DNA of 64,000 nt, taken from positions 1 to 64,000 of the forward strand of contig JAFGJV010000010.1 in NCBI GenBank assembly GCA_016928955.1, read 5' to 3'. Origin of the DNA: Spirochaetales bacterium (GTDB taxonomy: Bacteria; Spirochaetota; Spirochaetia; Treponematales; UBA12059). Positions 34,212 to 42,059 of this stretch are shown here, one piece after another; position 1 is the first letter of the stretch, and each line of letters begins with the position of its first letter. The notes under the pieces are model-generated. The model had not been told where the DNA came from. It did no database searches and saw only the letters and a program-made list of their open reading frames with translations. The position numbers were made by a program, and so were the translations under genes.

Positions 34212-35039
34212 TTACTTGCGGCGCTTCACGATGAAGCGGCTGGACGGCTTGTGAGGATCGCGCGTCTTGTAACCCTTACAAGGCTGGCCCCATGGGGTGA
34301 CCGGCTGCTTGTAACCCTTGCCGCGGCCCTCGCCGCCGCCGTGCGGGTGATCCACCGGGTTCATAGCGACGCCTCGCACACGCGGGCGCTTGCCGAGCCA
34401 GCGGACGCGGCCCGCCTTGCCCATGCGCTCGTTCATGTGGTCCTCGTTGCCGACGCTACCGATGGTGGCCATGCACTTCTTGAAGACCAGCCTGAGCTCG
34501 TTGGACGGAAGCTTGAGCGTGACGTAGTCGCCGTCGGTACCGACGATCAGCGCGCCGGCTCCGGCCGAGCGGGCCATCTGGGCGCCGCGGCCGAGGTTCA
34601 GCTCGACGTTGTGCACCGTGAAGCCCACGGGGATCTTCTCAAGCGGCAGGGCGTTACCCACCTCAATGGGGGCCTCGGGGCCGCTCATGATCTTCTGTCC
34701 CACAGCCAGCCCCTTGGGGCTGATGATGTAGCGCTTCTCACCGTCCGAGTAGTTCACAAGGGCGATGTTGGCAGAGCGGTTCGGGTCGTACTCGATGGAG
34801 GCGATGGTGCCCGGCACGCCGTGCTTGTCGCGCTTCCAGTCGATCAGGCGGTACTTGCGCTTGTGTCCGCCGCCCTTGCGGCGAACCGATATGCGGCCGT
34901 TGGACGCGCGTCCTGCGGACTGCTTCTTGCCCTGGGTGAGCGCCTTCTGGGGCTCGTTGCCGAGGGTGAGCTCTTCGTTCACCACCTGCACCCGGTGCCT
35001 GAGTCCGGGGGTTATCGGCCTGAAAGTCTTGATAGCCAT
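34212..35039 (-). CDS. rplB: Ribosomal protein L2
   Basis: A 275-residue peptidyl-transferase-centre protein with the essential [11 protein letters not shown] loop near the C-terminus and the N-terminal [16 protein letters not shown]. Length is standard. Confidence 0.98.
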   Translation of the reverse strand: MAIKTFRPITPGLRHRVQVVNEELTLGNEPQKALTQGKKQSAGRASNGRISVRRKGGGHKRKYRLIDWKRDKHGVPGTIASIEYDPNRSANIALVNYSDGEKRYIISPKGLAVGQKIMSGPEAPIEVGNALPLEKIPVGFTVHNVELNLGRGAQMARSAGAGALIVGTDGDYVTLKLPSNELRLVFKKCMATIGSVGNEDHMNERMGKAGRVRWLGKRPRVRGVAMNPVDHPHGGGEGRGKGYKQPVTPWGQPCKGYKTRDPHKPSSRFIVKRRK

Positions 35040-35057
35040 AATGTTCCCCTATCCTTC

Positions 35058-35342
35058 TTAGGCGCCTTCAAAGGCCTTGATGGTCTCGCCCTTGGCGAGC
35101 TTGACAATGGCCTTTTTCCAGGAAGACGTGTAGCCCGAGCGATATCGAACGCGCTTGGGCTTGCCCTTGACATTCATGATGGAGCAGGAGACCGGATGCA
35201 CGTTGAACATGCGGCGCACGGCTTCCAGGACCTGGGTCTTGTCAGCGCGCTGGTCCACGCGGAAGACGTACTTGCCTTCCTCGCGCATCAGGTTGGTCTT
35301 CTCGCTCAGCACCGGCTCTATAAGTATGCTGTCGTACTGCAT
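35058..35342 (-). CDS. rplW: Ribosomal protein L23
   Basis: A 94-residue tunnel-exit protein and docking site for SRP/trigger factor; EPVLSEKTNLMREEGKYVFRVD and VRYRSGYTSSWKKAIVKLAKGE are recognisable. Confidence 0.97.
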   Translation of the reverse strand: MQYDSILIEPVLSEKTNLMREEGKYVFRVDQRADKTQVLEAVRRMFNVHPVSCSIMNVKGKPKRVRYRSGYTSSWKKAIVKLAKGETIKAFEGA

Positions 35343-35354
35343 TCCGGGCCTTCC

Positions 35355-35990
35355 TTACTTGTCCGCGTAAAAATCGTTCAGGCTCTTGACCGCGGACTCC
35401 ATGACAAGCACGGTTCGCCCGTAGAAAAGGTCGTGAGCCCGGAGGCGGTTGTACGAGAGGAAGTGGAGCCACGGGATATTGCGCCCCGCGCGCTTCACCA
35501 TGCCGTCGTCATCCTTGAGGATGACCACGGTCCGCTCGGCCTTGTCCTGCGGCAGGAAATTCTTGAGGATGGCGGCCAAATCCTTGGTCTTGCCATTCTC
35601 GATGGTGAAGTCCTCCACCACCTTCATGGAGGCGTTCTGGGCCTTGAGGCTCAGGATGCTCTTCATGGCCAGGCGCTTGGCCTTCTTGGGCATGGAGTAC
35701 GAATAGTCGCGCGGATGCGGACCGAACACGATGCCGCCGCCCACGTACTGGGGAGCCTTGACGTCACCCTGGCGGGCGCGGCCGGTTCCCTTCTGTCCGA
35801 AAGGCTTGCGGTTGGTTCCATGAACCTCCGCGCGGGTCTTGGTGTCGGCGGTGCCGACGCGCATATTGGCAAGCTCGTTGTTGATGGCGTACCAGATCAC
35901 GTCCTCGTTGACCGGCAGGCCAAAGACCTTGTCGGACAGCTCGACGCTCCGGAGCTCCTTGCCTTGTACGGAAAAGACTTTGCTTTCCAT
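35355..35990 (-). CDS. rplD: Ribosomal protein L4
   Basis: A 211-residue protein with the tunnel loop [34 protein letters not shown]. In E. coli L4 represses the S10 operon through the leader; no equivalent was identified here. Confidence 0.97.
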   Translation of the reverse strand: MESKVFSVQGKELRSVELSDKVFGLPVNEDVIWYAINNELANMRVGTADTKTRAEVHGTNRKPFGQKGTGRARQGDVKAPQYVGGGIVFGPHPRDYSYSMPKKAKRLAMKSILSLKAQNASMKVVEDFTIENGKTKDLAAILKNFLPQDKAERTVVILKDDDGMVKRAGRNIPWLHFLSYNRLRAHDLFYGRTVLVMESAVKSLNDFYADK

Positions 35991-36002
35991 CTCAGTCTAT
36001 CC

Positions 36003-36629
36003 TCACTTCGCTTTCTTCACGGCGGAGCGCACCACCACAAGGGCGTTGCGGGGACCGGGGACGGCGCCGCGGATGACGATAAAGCCGTTTTCGGCGTCCA
36101 CGCGCAGGACCTTCAGGTTCTGGACGGTTACACGCTCATGGCCCATGTGTCCGGGGAGCTTGACATTCTTGAAGGACTTGTGCGGATAGGTGCTCTGGCC
36201 GGTGGAACCCGGTTCGCGGTGGAACTTGGAGCCGTGCGTGTTGCGACCGCCTCCGAAACCCCAGCGCTTGACCACGCCCTGAAAGCCCTTGCCCTTGCTG
36301 GTGGCCACGACGTCCACAAAGCGGGTGCCGTTGAACAGATCCACCCCGAGCGCCTGGCCGACCTCGACCTGGGCCGGGAAGTCGCGCATCTCGCGGACGA
36401 CCTTCTTGGGCGCAACCCCTTCAGGGAACTGGCCGGCGAAGGGCTTGGTCACGCGGACCTTCTTCATGTCCTGGACGCCGAGGATCACGGCATTGTAGCC
36501 GTCTTTCTCCTCGGTCTTCCGGCCTATGACCGTATTGGCCTCGACGGCGATGACCGTGGCCGGCGAAAGCCGTCCGGTTTCGTCGAAGACCTGGGTCATG
36601 CCGATCTTCTTTCCGATAAGTGCTAGCAT
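36003..36629 (-). CDS. rplC: Ribosomal protein L3
   Basis: A 208-residue assembly initiator: [24 protein letters not shown] at the start, [20 protein letters not shown] and [17 protein letters not shown] later. Confidence 0.98.
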   Translation of the reverse strand: MLALIGKKIGMTQVFDETGRLSPATVIAVEANTVIGRKTEEKDGYNAVILGVQDMKKVRVTKPFAGQFPEGVAPKKVVREMRDFPAQVEVGQALGVDLFNGTRFVDVVATSKGKGFQGVVKRWGFGGGRNTHGSKFHREPGSTGQSTYPHKSFKNVKLPGHMGHERVTVQNLKVLRVDAENGFIVIRGAVPGPRNALVVVRSAVKKAK

Positions 36630-36672
36630 CGGTTTCTCCTAGCGTTGAACGGTACGGTACGAAACCGTCCGT

Positions 36673-36978
36673 TTACTGCTTGATTTCCACATCCACGCCG
36701 GCGGGCAGCTCGAGCTTCATCAGCGCGTCCATCACGTCGGGCGTAGGGCTCAGAATGTCGATCAGTCGCTTGTGCGTCCGCATCTCGAACTGCTCGCGCG
36801 CCTTCTTATGGACGTGCGGCGACCGAAGCACGGTGTACTTGCTGATCTTGGTCGGGAGCGGAATCGGTCCCAACACCTTGGCCCCGGCCTTCTGGACGGT
36901 GCTGACGATGGACTTCGCGCTGTCGTCTATAAGGCGGACGTCGAAACCCCTGAGTCTGACACGGATCCTGTCTTTCAT
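36673..36978 (-). CDS. rpsJ: Ribosomal protein S10, head of the operon
   Basis: A 101-residue protein beginning [20 protein letters not shown] with [32 protein letters not shown]. The track ORF is longer at the 5' end; the ATG at 36978 gives the normal length. It is the first gene of the S10-spc-alpha cluster, about 170 bp after the promoter. Confidence 0.97.
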   Translation of the reverse strand: MKDRIRVRLRGFDVRLIDDSAKSIVSTVQKAGAKVLGPIPLPTKISKYTVLRSPHVHKKAREQFEMRTHKRLIDILSPTPDVMDALMKLELPAGVDVEIKQ

Positions 36979-37147
36979 GTGTCCTCCAAAGAACGCTTGC
37001 GCCGGCGCATCCGGACCGTACCCTGGCGGGCGTGCCCGAAAACCCATGCGCTCGGGGTCGTGGAACCCCGCACAGCGAAACGCGGAACCCGCGATCGCGA
37101 CCGCCGCCCTGAACGGACGCCACGGCGCCCAGACGGACAGTCGGGGA

Positions 37148-37176
37148 ATAATGCCGGAACGGAGGAAAAATGTCAA
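37148..37176 (-). promoter_or_regulatory. Sigma-70 promoter of the S10-spc-alpha operon
   Basis: Minus strand: TTGACA (37171-37176), 17-bp spacer, CATTAT (37148-37153). It is the only good candidate ahead of rpsJ and gives a leader of about 165 nt. Confidence 0.75.
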
Positions 37177-37293
37177 GGGCCAGGAAACATTCGTGGCCTA
37201 TCGCCAGGTCTAAGGATCCTGCGCGCCAGGCGGGACCATGGCCAGGGGCAACAAAAGCCTCCCGGCGGCTTGCGATTGCCTTATGGAGCCGTT

Positions 37294-37320
37294 ATGAGTA
37301 TCTATGACTGGAGTTTTTAG
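37294..37320 (+). pseudogene. Eight-codon ORF resembling a glutathione peroxidase N-terminus
   Basis: ATG at 37294 with GGAG seven bases upstream encodes MSIYDWSF and then a stop. This is close to the usual start of bacterial glutathione peroxidases (MSIYD-F/W-S-...), but nothing of that gene follows; the lipocalin begins 29 bp later. It may be a deletion remnant or chance. Confidence 0.25.
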
Positions 37321-37349
37321 AGACCCTTTTATATGACACGGAGGATACC

Positions 37350-37898
37350 ATGAAAGTAGCAAGCCTGCTGTCCGGTTTCGTTCTTACGGCCATCCTGGCC
37401 TCCTGCGCCACCACACCGGCTGGCATGGGCCCCCTGGAGGTAGTGCCGGAAGTCGACCCTGTCCGCTATGCCGGACGCTGGTACGAAATTGCCCGGTTCC
37501 AGCACGGTTTTGAGAAGAGCATCGTGGGCGCCACGGCAGAGTACACCCTGCGGGACGACGGCACCATAGGCGTGGTCAACAGCGGCTTCAAGAAAACGCT
37601 GGACGGCCGGTATACATCGGTCAAGGCGGTGGCTCGGGTGCCCGACACAGCCGCCCCCGGCCGCCTTAAGGTAAAATTCTTCGGCCTGTTCGAGTCCGAC
37701 TACCTGATTTTTGGCCTGGACGCCGAGAACTACAGCTGGGCCCTGGTCGGCAACGACAGCAGGGATTACCTCTGGTTCCTGTCCAGAACCCCGGAAGTAG
37801 ACAGCCAAACCCTTGAAATGATGAAAAACATAGCCCTGGGGCAAGGGTATGACCTGTCTGGCCTCTACCTGGTGCCGCAAAAGGCCCGCGAGGACTGA
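37350..37898 (+). CDS. blc: Bacterial lipocalin (Blc-type) lipoprotein
   Basis: A 182-residue lipoprotein; the signal ends LASC at residue 19. The lipocalin motif RYAGRWYEIARFQHGFEK (G-x-W) and the later YLWFLSRTPEVDSQTLEMM are as in E. coli Blc, an outer-membrane lipoprotein that binds lysophospholipids or fatty acids. A strong GGAGG precedes the ATG. It is a single-gene unit, divergent from the ribosomal operon, with a hairpin after it. Confidence 0.9.
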   Translation: MKVASLLSGFVLTAILASCATTPAGMGPLEVVPEVDPVRYAGRWYEIARFQHGFEKSIVGATAEYTLRDDGTIGVVNSGFKKTLDGRYTSVKAVARVPDTAAPGRLKVKFFGLFESDYLIFGLDAENYSWALVGNDSRDYLWFLSRTPEVDSQTLEMMKNIALGQGYDLSGLYLVPQKARED

Positions 37899-37916
37899 AC
37901 GAGCCTACATAAACAC

Positions 37917-37947
37917 CTGGGCGGCCGCCTTACAGGCGGCCGCCCAG
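37917..37947 (+). terminator. Hairpin after the lipocalin gene
   Basis: CTGGGCGGCCGCC, loop TTACA, GGCGGCCGCCCAG: a perfect 13-bp stem 19 bp after the stop. There is no T-run, so it may be a weak or Rho-assisted terminator between two convergent genes. Confidence 0.6.
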
Positions 37948-37981
37948 GCTCCTTGGATTCCGGTCGCTTCCAGCGCCTACC

Positions 37982-38815
37982 CTACTCTACGAGTATGCTC
38001 AAGGTTAGTTCGTCTCCCAGAATCTCCATCCCTTTTTCTATTTTGTAGGTGACGCTGTCCGACGTGCACTGGACGGGCAACATGACGAACTGCGCGGTGT
38101 CAACGTAGTTGCTGTCATCCAGAAACTGCTCCCTGCTCATGGACGCCAGGTCGGTCACCAGGAGGTAGAGCGTCGCGCCAGTCATGTCGAATTCCATCTG
38201 GAAGCCGCGGCGGCCCACTTTCAGCTCCCCGGACTCCTTGTGGAGTAGCTCGAACACGAGGTCGGGCCTGAAAACGAGCTTCCATTGGTCGTTTTCCATC
38301 ACCACCGTTTTGCCCGTCTCGTCCGACGTGGGGTTGAGTACGTATTTTATATACGACGACAGCGCGTCCTGCCCGCCGCCCTGGAGCCTCGCCAGATCCA
38401 GCTTGGCGCTCAAGCCCGTGGCCTTTTCCTCAACCTGGTATTCGATCCTGCCAGCGTTCTCTACCCCGTAGGCGCTGTACTCCTTGCCAGCCTGGAACAG
38501 GACAATCACCGTGGACGGCATAAGCACGTAGGTTTTCCCCGTGTCGTAACGTATGGCCAGGGTATGGGTCCCCGGCGCCAGACGCACGATCTGCTCAACC
38601 TTGGCCGCGTCCGTAACGGACCAGCCGACAGGGTCGTTGTCGACCTTGGATATCTGCAGGTAGGGGTGGATATACAGGGTGGCAAAGTCCCCGATATCCG
38701 CGTTGTCCGGGTTGTAATAGCCCCGGTCCACCGGTTCTGCCTTGACGCTTTCCGGAGCGCTCACGCACGACACAAGGGTAGCGCAGGCAAGCAGAAACGC
38801 CATTATCTTTTTCAT
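37982..38815 (-). CDS. Lipoprotein of unknown function
   Basis: A 277-residue lipoprotein, signal MKKIMAFLLACATLVSC (lipobox LVSC, Cys17). It has beta-strand-rich sequence with a PEGA-like segment, VRLAPGTHTLAIRYDTGKTYVLMP, suggesting a surface or periplasmic beta-sandwich. The ATG at 38815 is chosen for AGGAGGAAC upstream. It is 17 bp after the VOC gene. No family recognised. Confidence 0.8.
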   Translation of the reverse strand: MKKIMAFLLACATLVSCVSAPESVKAEPVDRGYYNPDNADIGDFATLYIHPYLQISKVDNDPVGWSVTDAAKVEQIVRLAPGTHTLAIRYDTGKTYVLMPSTVIVLFQAGKEYSAYGVENAGRIEYQVEEKATGLSAKLDLARLQGGGQDALSSYIKYVLNPTSDETGKTVVMENDQWKLVFRPDLVFELLHKESGELKVGRRGFQMEFDMTGATLYLLVTDLASMSREQFLDDSNYVDTAQFVMLPVQCTSDSVTYKIEKGMEILGDELTLSILVE

Positions 38816-38832
38816 ACGGTTCCTCCTGTGCA

Positions 38833-39213
38833 TTACCGGCTATCCGCCGGACGCCGTTCCTCCACAAACTGTATCCGTGTTCCGTCGGGATCTTCTATAT
38901 AGATGAAACGTATGCCCGGCCCCGGCTCGAACGGCCCCAGAACGGGTCCGGAATACGCGCCTTTCAAGTCGGACAGCTTGTCCTCCAGGGAAGCCACGGT
39001 AAAACCGAGCGACACGTCCTTGCCGTGGACCGGATCGGGGTTGTTGTTGTTCCTTATCAATTCAACCTGGGTGCCTCCCTTGCCCACGAAGGCGATACTT
39101 GTGCCCGGCACGGGCTCGAACCTGCGGTCAAGCTCCAGGCCGACCAGCTTTGTGTAGAAAGCGAGAGACGCGTCCAGGTCGGACACGTTCAGCGTTACCC
39201 AGCAAAATCCCAT
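38833..39213 (-). CDS. VOC (glyoxalase/bleomycin-resistance) family protein
   Basis: A 126-residue vicinal-oxygen-chelate fold protein with two beta-alpha-beta modules: MGFCWVTLNVSDLDASLAFYTKLVGLELDRRF opens the first, and GIRFIYIEDPDGTRIQFVE closes the second with the usual DPDGxxIxxxE, where Glu is a metal ligand in glyoxalase I. The ATG at 39213 has GGAG eight bases upstream; the track's TTG is earlier. Substrate unknown. It probably shares an operon with the downstream lipoprotein. Confidence 0.85.
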   Translation of the reverse strand: MGFCWVTLNVSDLDASLAFYTKLVGLELDRRFEPVPGTSIAFVGKGGTQVELIRNNNNPDPVHGKDVSLGFTVASLEDKLSDLKGAYSGPVLGPFEPGPGIRFIYIEDPDGTRIQFVEERRPADSR

Positions 39214-39248
39214 GGCATGCTCCAATCCGCCCGGCTGAATCCGGGCGC

Positions 39249-40085
39249 CTAGGCCAGCTCGAACCCGTATGTCGCGGCCAGCCTCCGCAGTAATTCCTCG
39301 TCCGGCCGATCTAAAGGCGCGCCGATTTTAACGTAGGAGCCGATGATGCGGTCTCGGTCGTCGCGGATCGGCGCGTACGAGTAGTGATTGACCAGCATAC
39401 GCTTGATTGCCTTGTTGTATACGTAAAAGACCACGTCGGTGCCACTCTCACCCGCCAGCGCTCGCATGCTGGCCAGGCGGGTGCCGTCCTGTGGTTCTCC
39501 CGACTCGCTGAACGCGACTATGGCTTCCGAGTAGTCCGAAAAGCGCGTCTGGACCATGGCCGGGTCGGAAAGGCCCTGTACGGCTTGGTAGGATTTATTG
39601 AAGAACACGACGTCGCCGTTAAGGTCGCAGATGAAGATGGGCTCGGCCGCGTTCTCAAGGGCTGTTTTTATGTAGCGCGAGTACATCTGGCTGCTTTTTT
39701 TCTCCAGAAACAGGCGGTATGCCATCTTGATGGACGCGTCATAAGCCACGATGTTGGACGATTTGACGATATACCCGTAACTGGTGATGCTTTCCGTCAA
39801 GGATATGGTTTCTGGCTCCGTGTGCGACGACACAAAGATTATGGGCAGGTCCCGACGCTTGAGGATGTCCCGGGAAGCGCTTATGCCGTTCGCGTGCGGA
39901 CCCAAGTCGATGTCCATGAGCACCAGGGACACGTCGGCGTCGTCCACGGCTTGCCGGACGGCCGCCTCTGCGTTGGTAGTGTGCGCGACGCGATACCCCA
40001 GCTTTTCCAGCCTGGCCTTGGTGGCCATGCCTATGATCGCCTCATCCTCCACCAATAGAATGGTGCCGTCAGCAAGCGGAGCCAT
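39249..40085 (-). CDS. Response regulator: receiver domain plus PAS domain
   Basis: A 278-residue protein. Receiver domain at residues 7-125: acidic LVEDEA, phosphoacceptor Asp58 in LVLMDIDLG, and the conserved Lys in YGYIVKSSN. A PAS domain follows (about 132-260: ALENAAEPIFICDLNGDVVFFNKSY). There is no DNA-binding, GGDEF, HD or kinase domain, so its output is probably by protein contact. No histidine kinase is adjacent. Copy B of the palindromic repeat lies just upstream. Confidence 0.88.
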   Translation of the reverse strand: MAPLADGTILLVEDEAIIGMATKARLEKLGYRVAHTTNAEAAVRQAVDDADVSLVLMDIDLGPHANGISASRDILKRRDLPIIFVSSHTEPETISLTESITSYGYIVKSSNIVAYDASIKMAYRLFLEKKSSQMYSRYIKTALENAAEPIFICDLNGDVVFFNKSYQAVQGLSDPAMVQTRFSDYSEAIVAFSESGEPQDGTRLASMRALAGESGTDVVFYVYNKAIKRMLVNHYSYAPIRDDRDRIIGSYVKIGAPLDRPDEELLRRLAATYGFELA

Positions 40086-40106
40086 ACAGAGCCTCCCACC
40101 TTCAGA

Positions 40107-40194
40107 GCCAATTTCAAAAGTCGGTTACTTCTGAAATTGGCTTTGCGATTGCTCGCGGTTGTTTGCATATATCGCAACCGCTACGCACATCACG
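40107..40194 (+). repeat. Interspersed palindromic repeat, copy B
   Basis: 88 bp, about 92% identical by hand count to 2091-2177. Its left part is a near-perfect hairpin: GCCAATTTCAAAAGT, loop CGGTT, ACTTCTGAAATTGGC (one mismatch). The right part holds GCGGTTG...CAACCGC and TTGCGAT...ATCGCAA pairings. Confidence 0.85.
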
Positions 40195-40206
40195 TCTCAA
40201 TATGTA

Positions 40207-40240
40207 GCTCTTTCAAAACTCGTCCGACTTTTGAAAGAGC
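40207..40240. repeat. 12-bp palindrome after ugpE
   Basis: GCTCTTTCAAAA, ten-base spacer, TTTTGAAAGAGC: perfect arms. On the minus strand it starts ten bases after the ugpE stop, so it could act as a terminator or 3' stabiliser without a T-run. The TTTCAAAA core is shared with the arm of copy B, which suggests a related repeat unit. Confidence 0.75.
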
Positions 40241-40250
40241 TTCTTCAGTT

Positions 40251-41096
40251 TTACTTTTCCCTGTCCGTCATGCCAGCCACGAACTGCTTTTGCATGATCA
40301 CCACCACCAGGGCCGGGGGTATCATGGCCAACAGGGTGGTCGCCATGACAATCTGCCACTCTATCTGCACGTCCGCTCCAGATAGCATGCGGTTGATGCC
40401 TATCAGCAGGGTGTAATACTCCTGCTTGGTGGTGATAAGGAGGGGCCACAAGTACTGGTTCCAGCCGTAGATGAACTGGATCACGAACATGGCCGCAATG
40501 GGCGTGCGCGTCATGGGCAGGAGCACGTGCCAAAAAAACTGCATGGGGGTGGCCCCGTCTATCTGCGACGCCTCGGCCATCTCCCTGGGTATGGACATGA
40601 AGTATTGGCGGAACAGGAACACGGCGGTGGCCGACACGATCATGGGCAGGATAAGGCCGGCGTAGCTGTTCAGCATGCCCAAGTCCGATATGACCTTGTA
40701 GGTCGGCATGATGCGCACTTCCACGGGCAGCATCAGGGTGATGAATATGCTCCAGAAGCAGAATTTGCGGAGCGGGAATTTGAAGAACACGATGGCGTAG
40801 GCGGCCATCAACGACACCACGATTTTGCCAATGGATATGCCCAGGGCCATGATGAGCGAATTCTTCATCATGGTCAGCGCTGAGGCGCCGAGGTTTTTGG
40901 ACCCTTCAACGACCGCTTCCTTGTAGTTCTCCAGCAGATGGGGCCCCGGAGTCAAGGGCATGGGCGCAGATAGGATATCCGCGCTGGTATGGGTTGACGC
41001 TATGAACACCAGGTAGATGGGAAATACCAGCACGATGATGGCCAGCCACAGCCACAGGTTTGGGGCGATGCGACGTACGCGTGAATGTTCGGTCAT
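40251..41096 (-). CDS. ugpE: sn-Glycerol-3-phosphate-type ABC transporter permease
   Basis: A 281-residue six-helix permease of the MalG group. Blocks such as FPLRKFCFWSIFITLMLPVEVRI, DSYAGL-like NSYAGLILP and FIYGWNQYLWPLLITT are close to E. coli UgpE as I remember it. The EAA loop reads EMAEASQIDGATPMQFFWHVLLP. It is the last gene of ugpB-ugpA-ugpE, 12 bp behind ugpA. Confidence 0.9.
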   Translation of the reverse strand: MTEHSRVRRIAPNLWLWLAIIVLVFPIYLVFIASTHTSADILSAPMPLTPGPHLLENYKEAVVEGSKNLGASALTMMKNSLIMALGISIGKIVVSLMAAYAIVFFKFPLRKFCFWSIFITLMLPVEVRIMPTYKVISDLGMLNSYAGLILPMIVSATAVFLFRQYFMSIPREMAEASQIDGATPMQFFWHVLLPMTRTPIAAMFVIQFIYGWNQYLWPLLITTKQEYYTLLIGINRMLSGADVQIEWQIVMATTLLAMIPPALVVVIMQKQFVAGMTDREK

Positions 41097-41108
41097 GCGG
41101 CCACCCTC

Positions 41109-41999
41109 CTAGTAGTTGACGCGCCGCTCTACGAAGCGGAACTGCAGTATGGTGAGGCCTATGACCATGACCATGAGGATCACGGACTGGGCGGAAGACC
41201 CGCCCAGGTCAAGGTTGATGACGCCGTCCCTCCAAACCTTGTACACCAGGATGCTGGTGGACTTGCCCGGCCCCCCTCCGGTCACTTGGTGCACGATGGG
41301 GAAGGTCTCAAAGAAGCCGTATACCAGGTTCATGACCAGCAGGTAAAAGGTGGTGGGGGACAGAAGCGGGAAAATGATGCGCCAGAAGCGCTTGGCCGGT
41401 CCCGCGCCGTCTATGGCGGCGGCCTCTACCAGGTCCTTGGGCACGCTCTGGAGGCCGGCCAGGAAAAAGACAAAGTTGTACGATATCTGCTTCCACGAAG
41501 CGGCTATGGTTATGAGCAAGAAGGCCTGACCGGAATTGAGCAGGTGCTGCCATTCCACGCCCAGCTTGTGCTTGAGGAACCACGCAATGACGCCAACGTT
41601 CGGGTTGAACATGAAGAGCCACAGGACTCCGGCCACCATGGTCGCCACGGCATAGGGCCATATCAGCATGGTCTTGTAAAATGAGCCCAGCCTGAGTTTC
41701 TTGTTGGCCTGGGTCGCCAGGAACAGGGCAAGCACCATGGACACCAGCGTCACGCACGCCGCAAATGCCACGGACACAACAAACGAGTCCCCATACGCGT
41801 AGAGGGGATCGGTGAACAGGCGCGAATAGTTGCCCAGGCCCACAAAGATCAGCCTGCCCCCAAAGGGGTCCTGCAGGAAGAAGGACTGCCAGATAGCCTG
41901 CGCCGCCGGCCAGAAGAAAAAGAGGAACACAATGACCATCTGCGGCGTGACCAGAAGGTACGGCAGCCACTTGCTCTTGAACTCGTATTGTCCTGTCAT
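41109..41999 (-). CDS. ugpA: sn-Glycerol-3-phosphate-type ABC transporter permease
   Basis: A 296-residue permease. FKSKWLPYLLVTPQMVIVFLFFFWPAAQA, SVWKQISYNF-like SWKQISYNFVFFLAGLQSVP and AAAIDGAGPAKRFWRIIFPLL closely follow E. coli UgpA. The ATG at 41999 follows GGGGTGGGG; the track ORF adds six codons. An intrinsic terminator ends about 18 bp upstream, so its expression depends on readthrough. Confidence 0.9.
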   Translation of the reverse strand: MTGQYEFKSKWLPYLLVTPQMVIVFLFFFWPAAQAIWQSFFLQDPFGGRLIFVGLGNYSRLFTDPLYAYGDSFVVSVAFAACVTLVSMVLALFLATQANKKLRLGSFYKTMLIWPYAVATMVAGVLWLFMFNPNVGVIAWFLKHKLGVEWQHLLNSGQAFLLITIAASWKQISYNFVFFLAGLQSVPKDLVEAAAIDGAGPAKRFWRIIFPLLSPTTFYLLVMNLVYGFFETFPIVHQVTGGGPGKSTSILVYKVWRDGVINLDLGGSSAQSVILMVMVIGLTILQFRFVERRVNY

Positions 42000-42016
42000 C
42001 CCCACCCCACACCACA

Positions 42017-42047
42017 AGAAAAACCCATCCGCTCTCAGCGGATGGGT
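42017..42047 (-). terminator. Intercistronic terminator between ugpB and ugpA
   Basis: Minus strand: ACCCATCCGCT, loop GAG, AGCGGATGGGT, then TTTTTCTT. The perfect 11-bp stem lies in the 60-bp gap and would let only part of the transcripts reach the permease genes. Confidence 0.88.
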
Positions 42048-42059
42048 CTAACGGTTCCC

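Larger units (their letters stand above)
36979..37349. other. 371-bp divergent region: ribosomal operon leader and lipocalin upstream
   Basis: Contains the rpsJ promoter (37148-37176) and its roughly 165-nt leader, a mini-ORF at 37294-37320, and an ACGGAGG site for the lipocalin gene. No other ORF has coding character. Confidence 0.6.

Noticed and set aside
34032-36626. 864-aa plus-strand ORF
   Set aside because: It is the complementary-frame shadow of rplC-rpsS; the minus-strand ribosomal genes are certain, and the ORF has no ribosome binding site or family resemblance.
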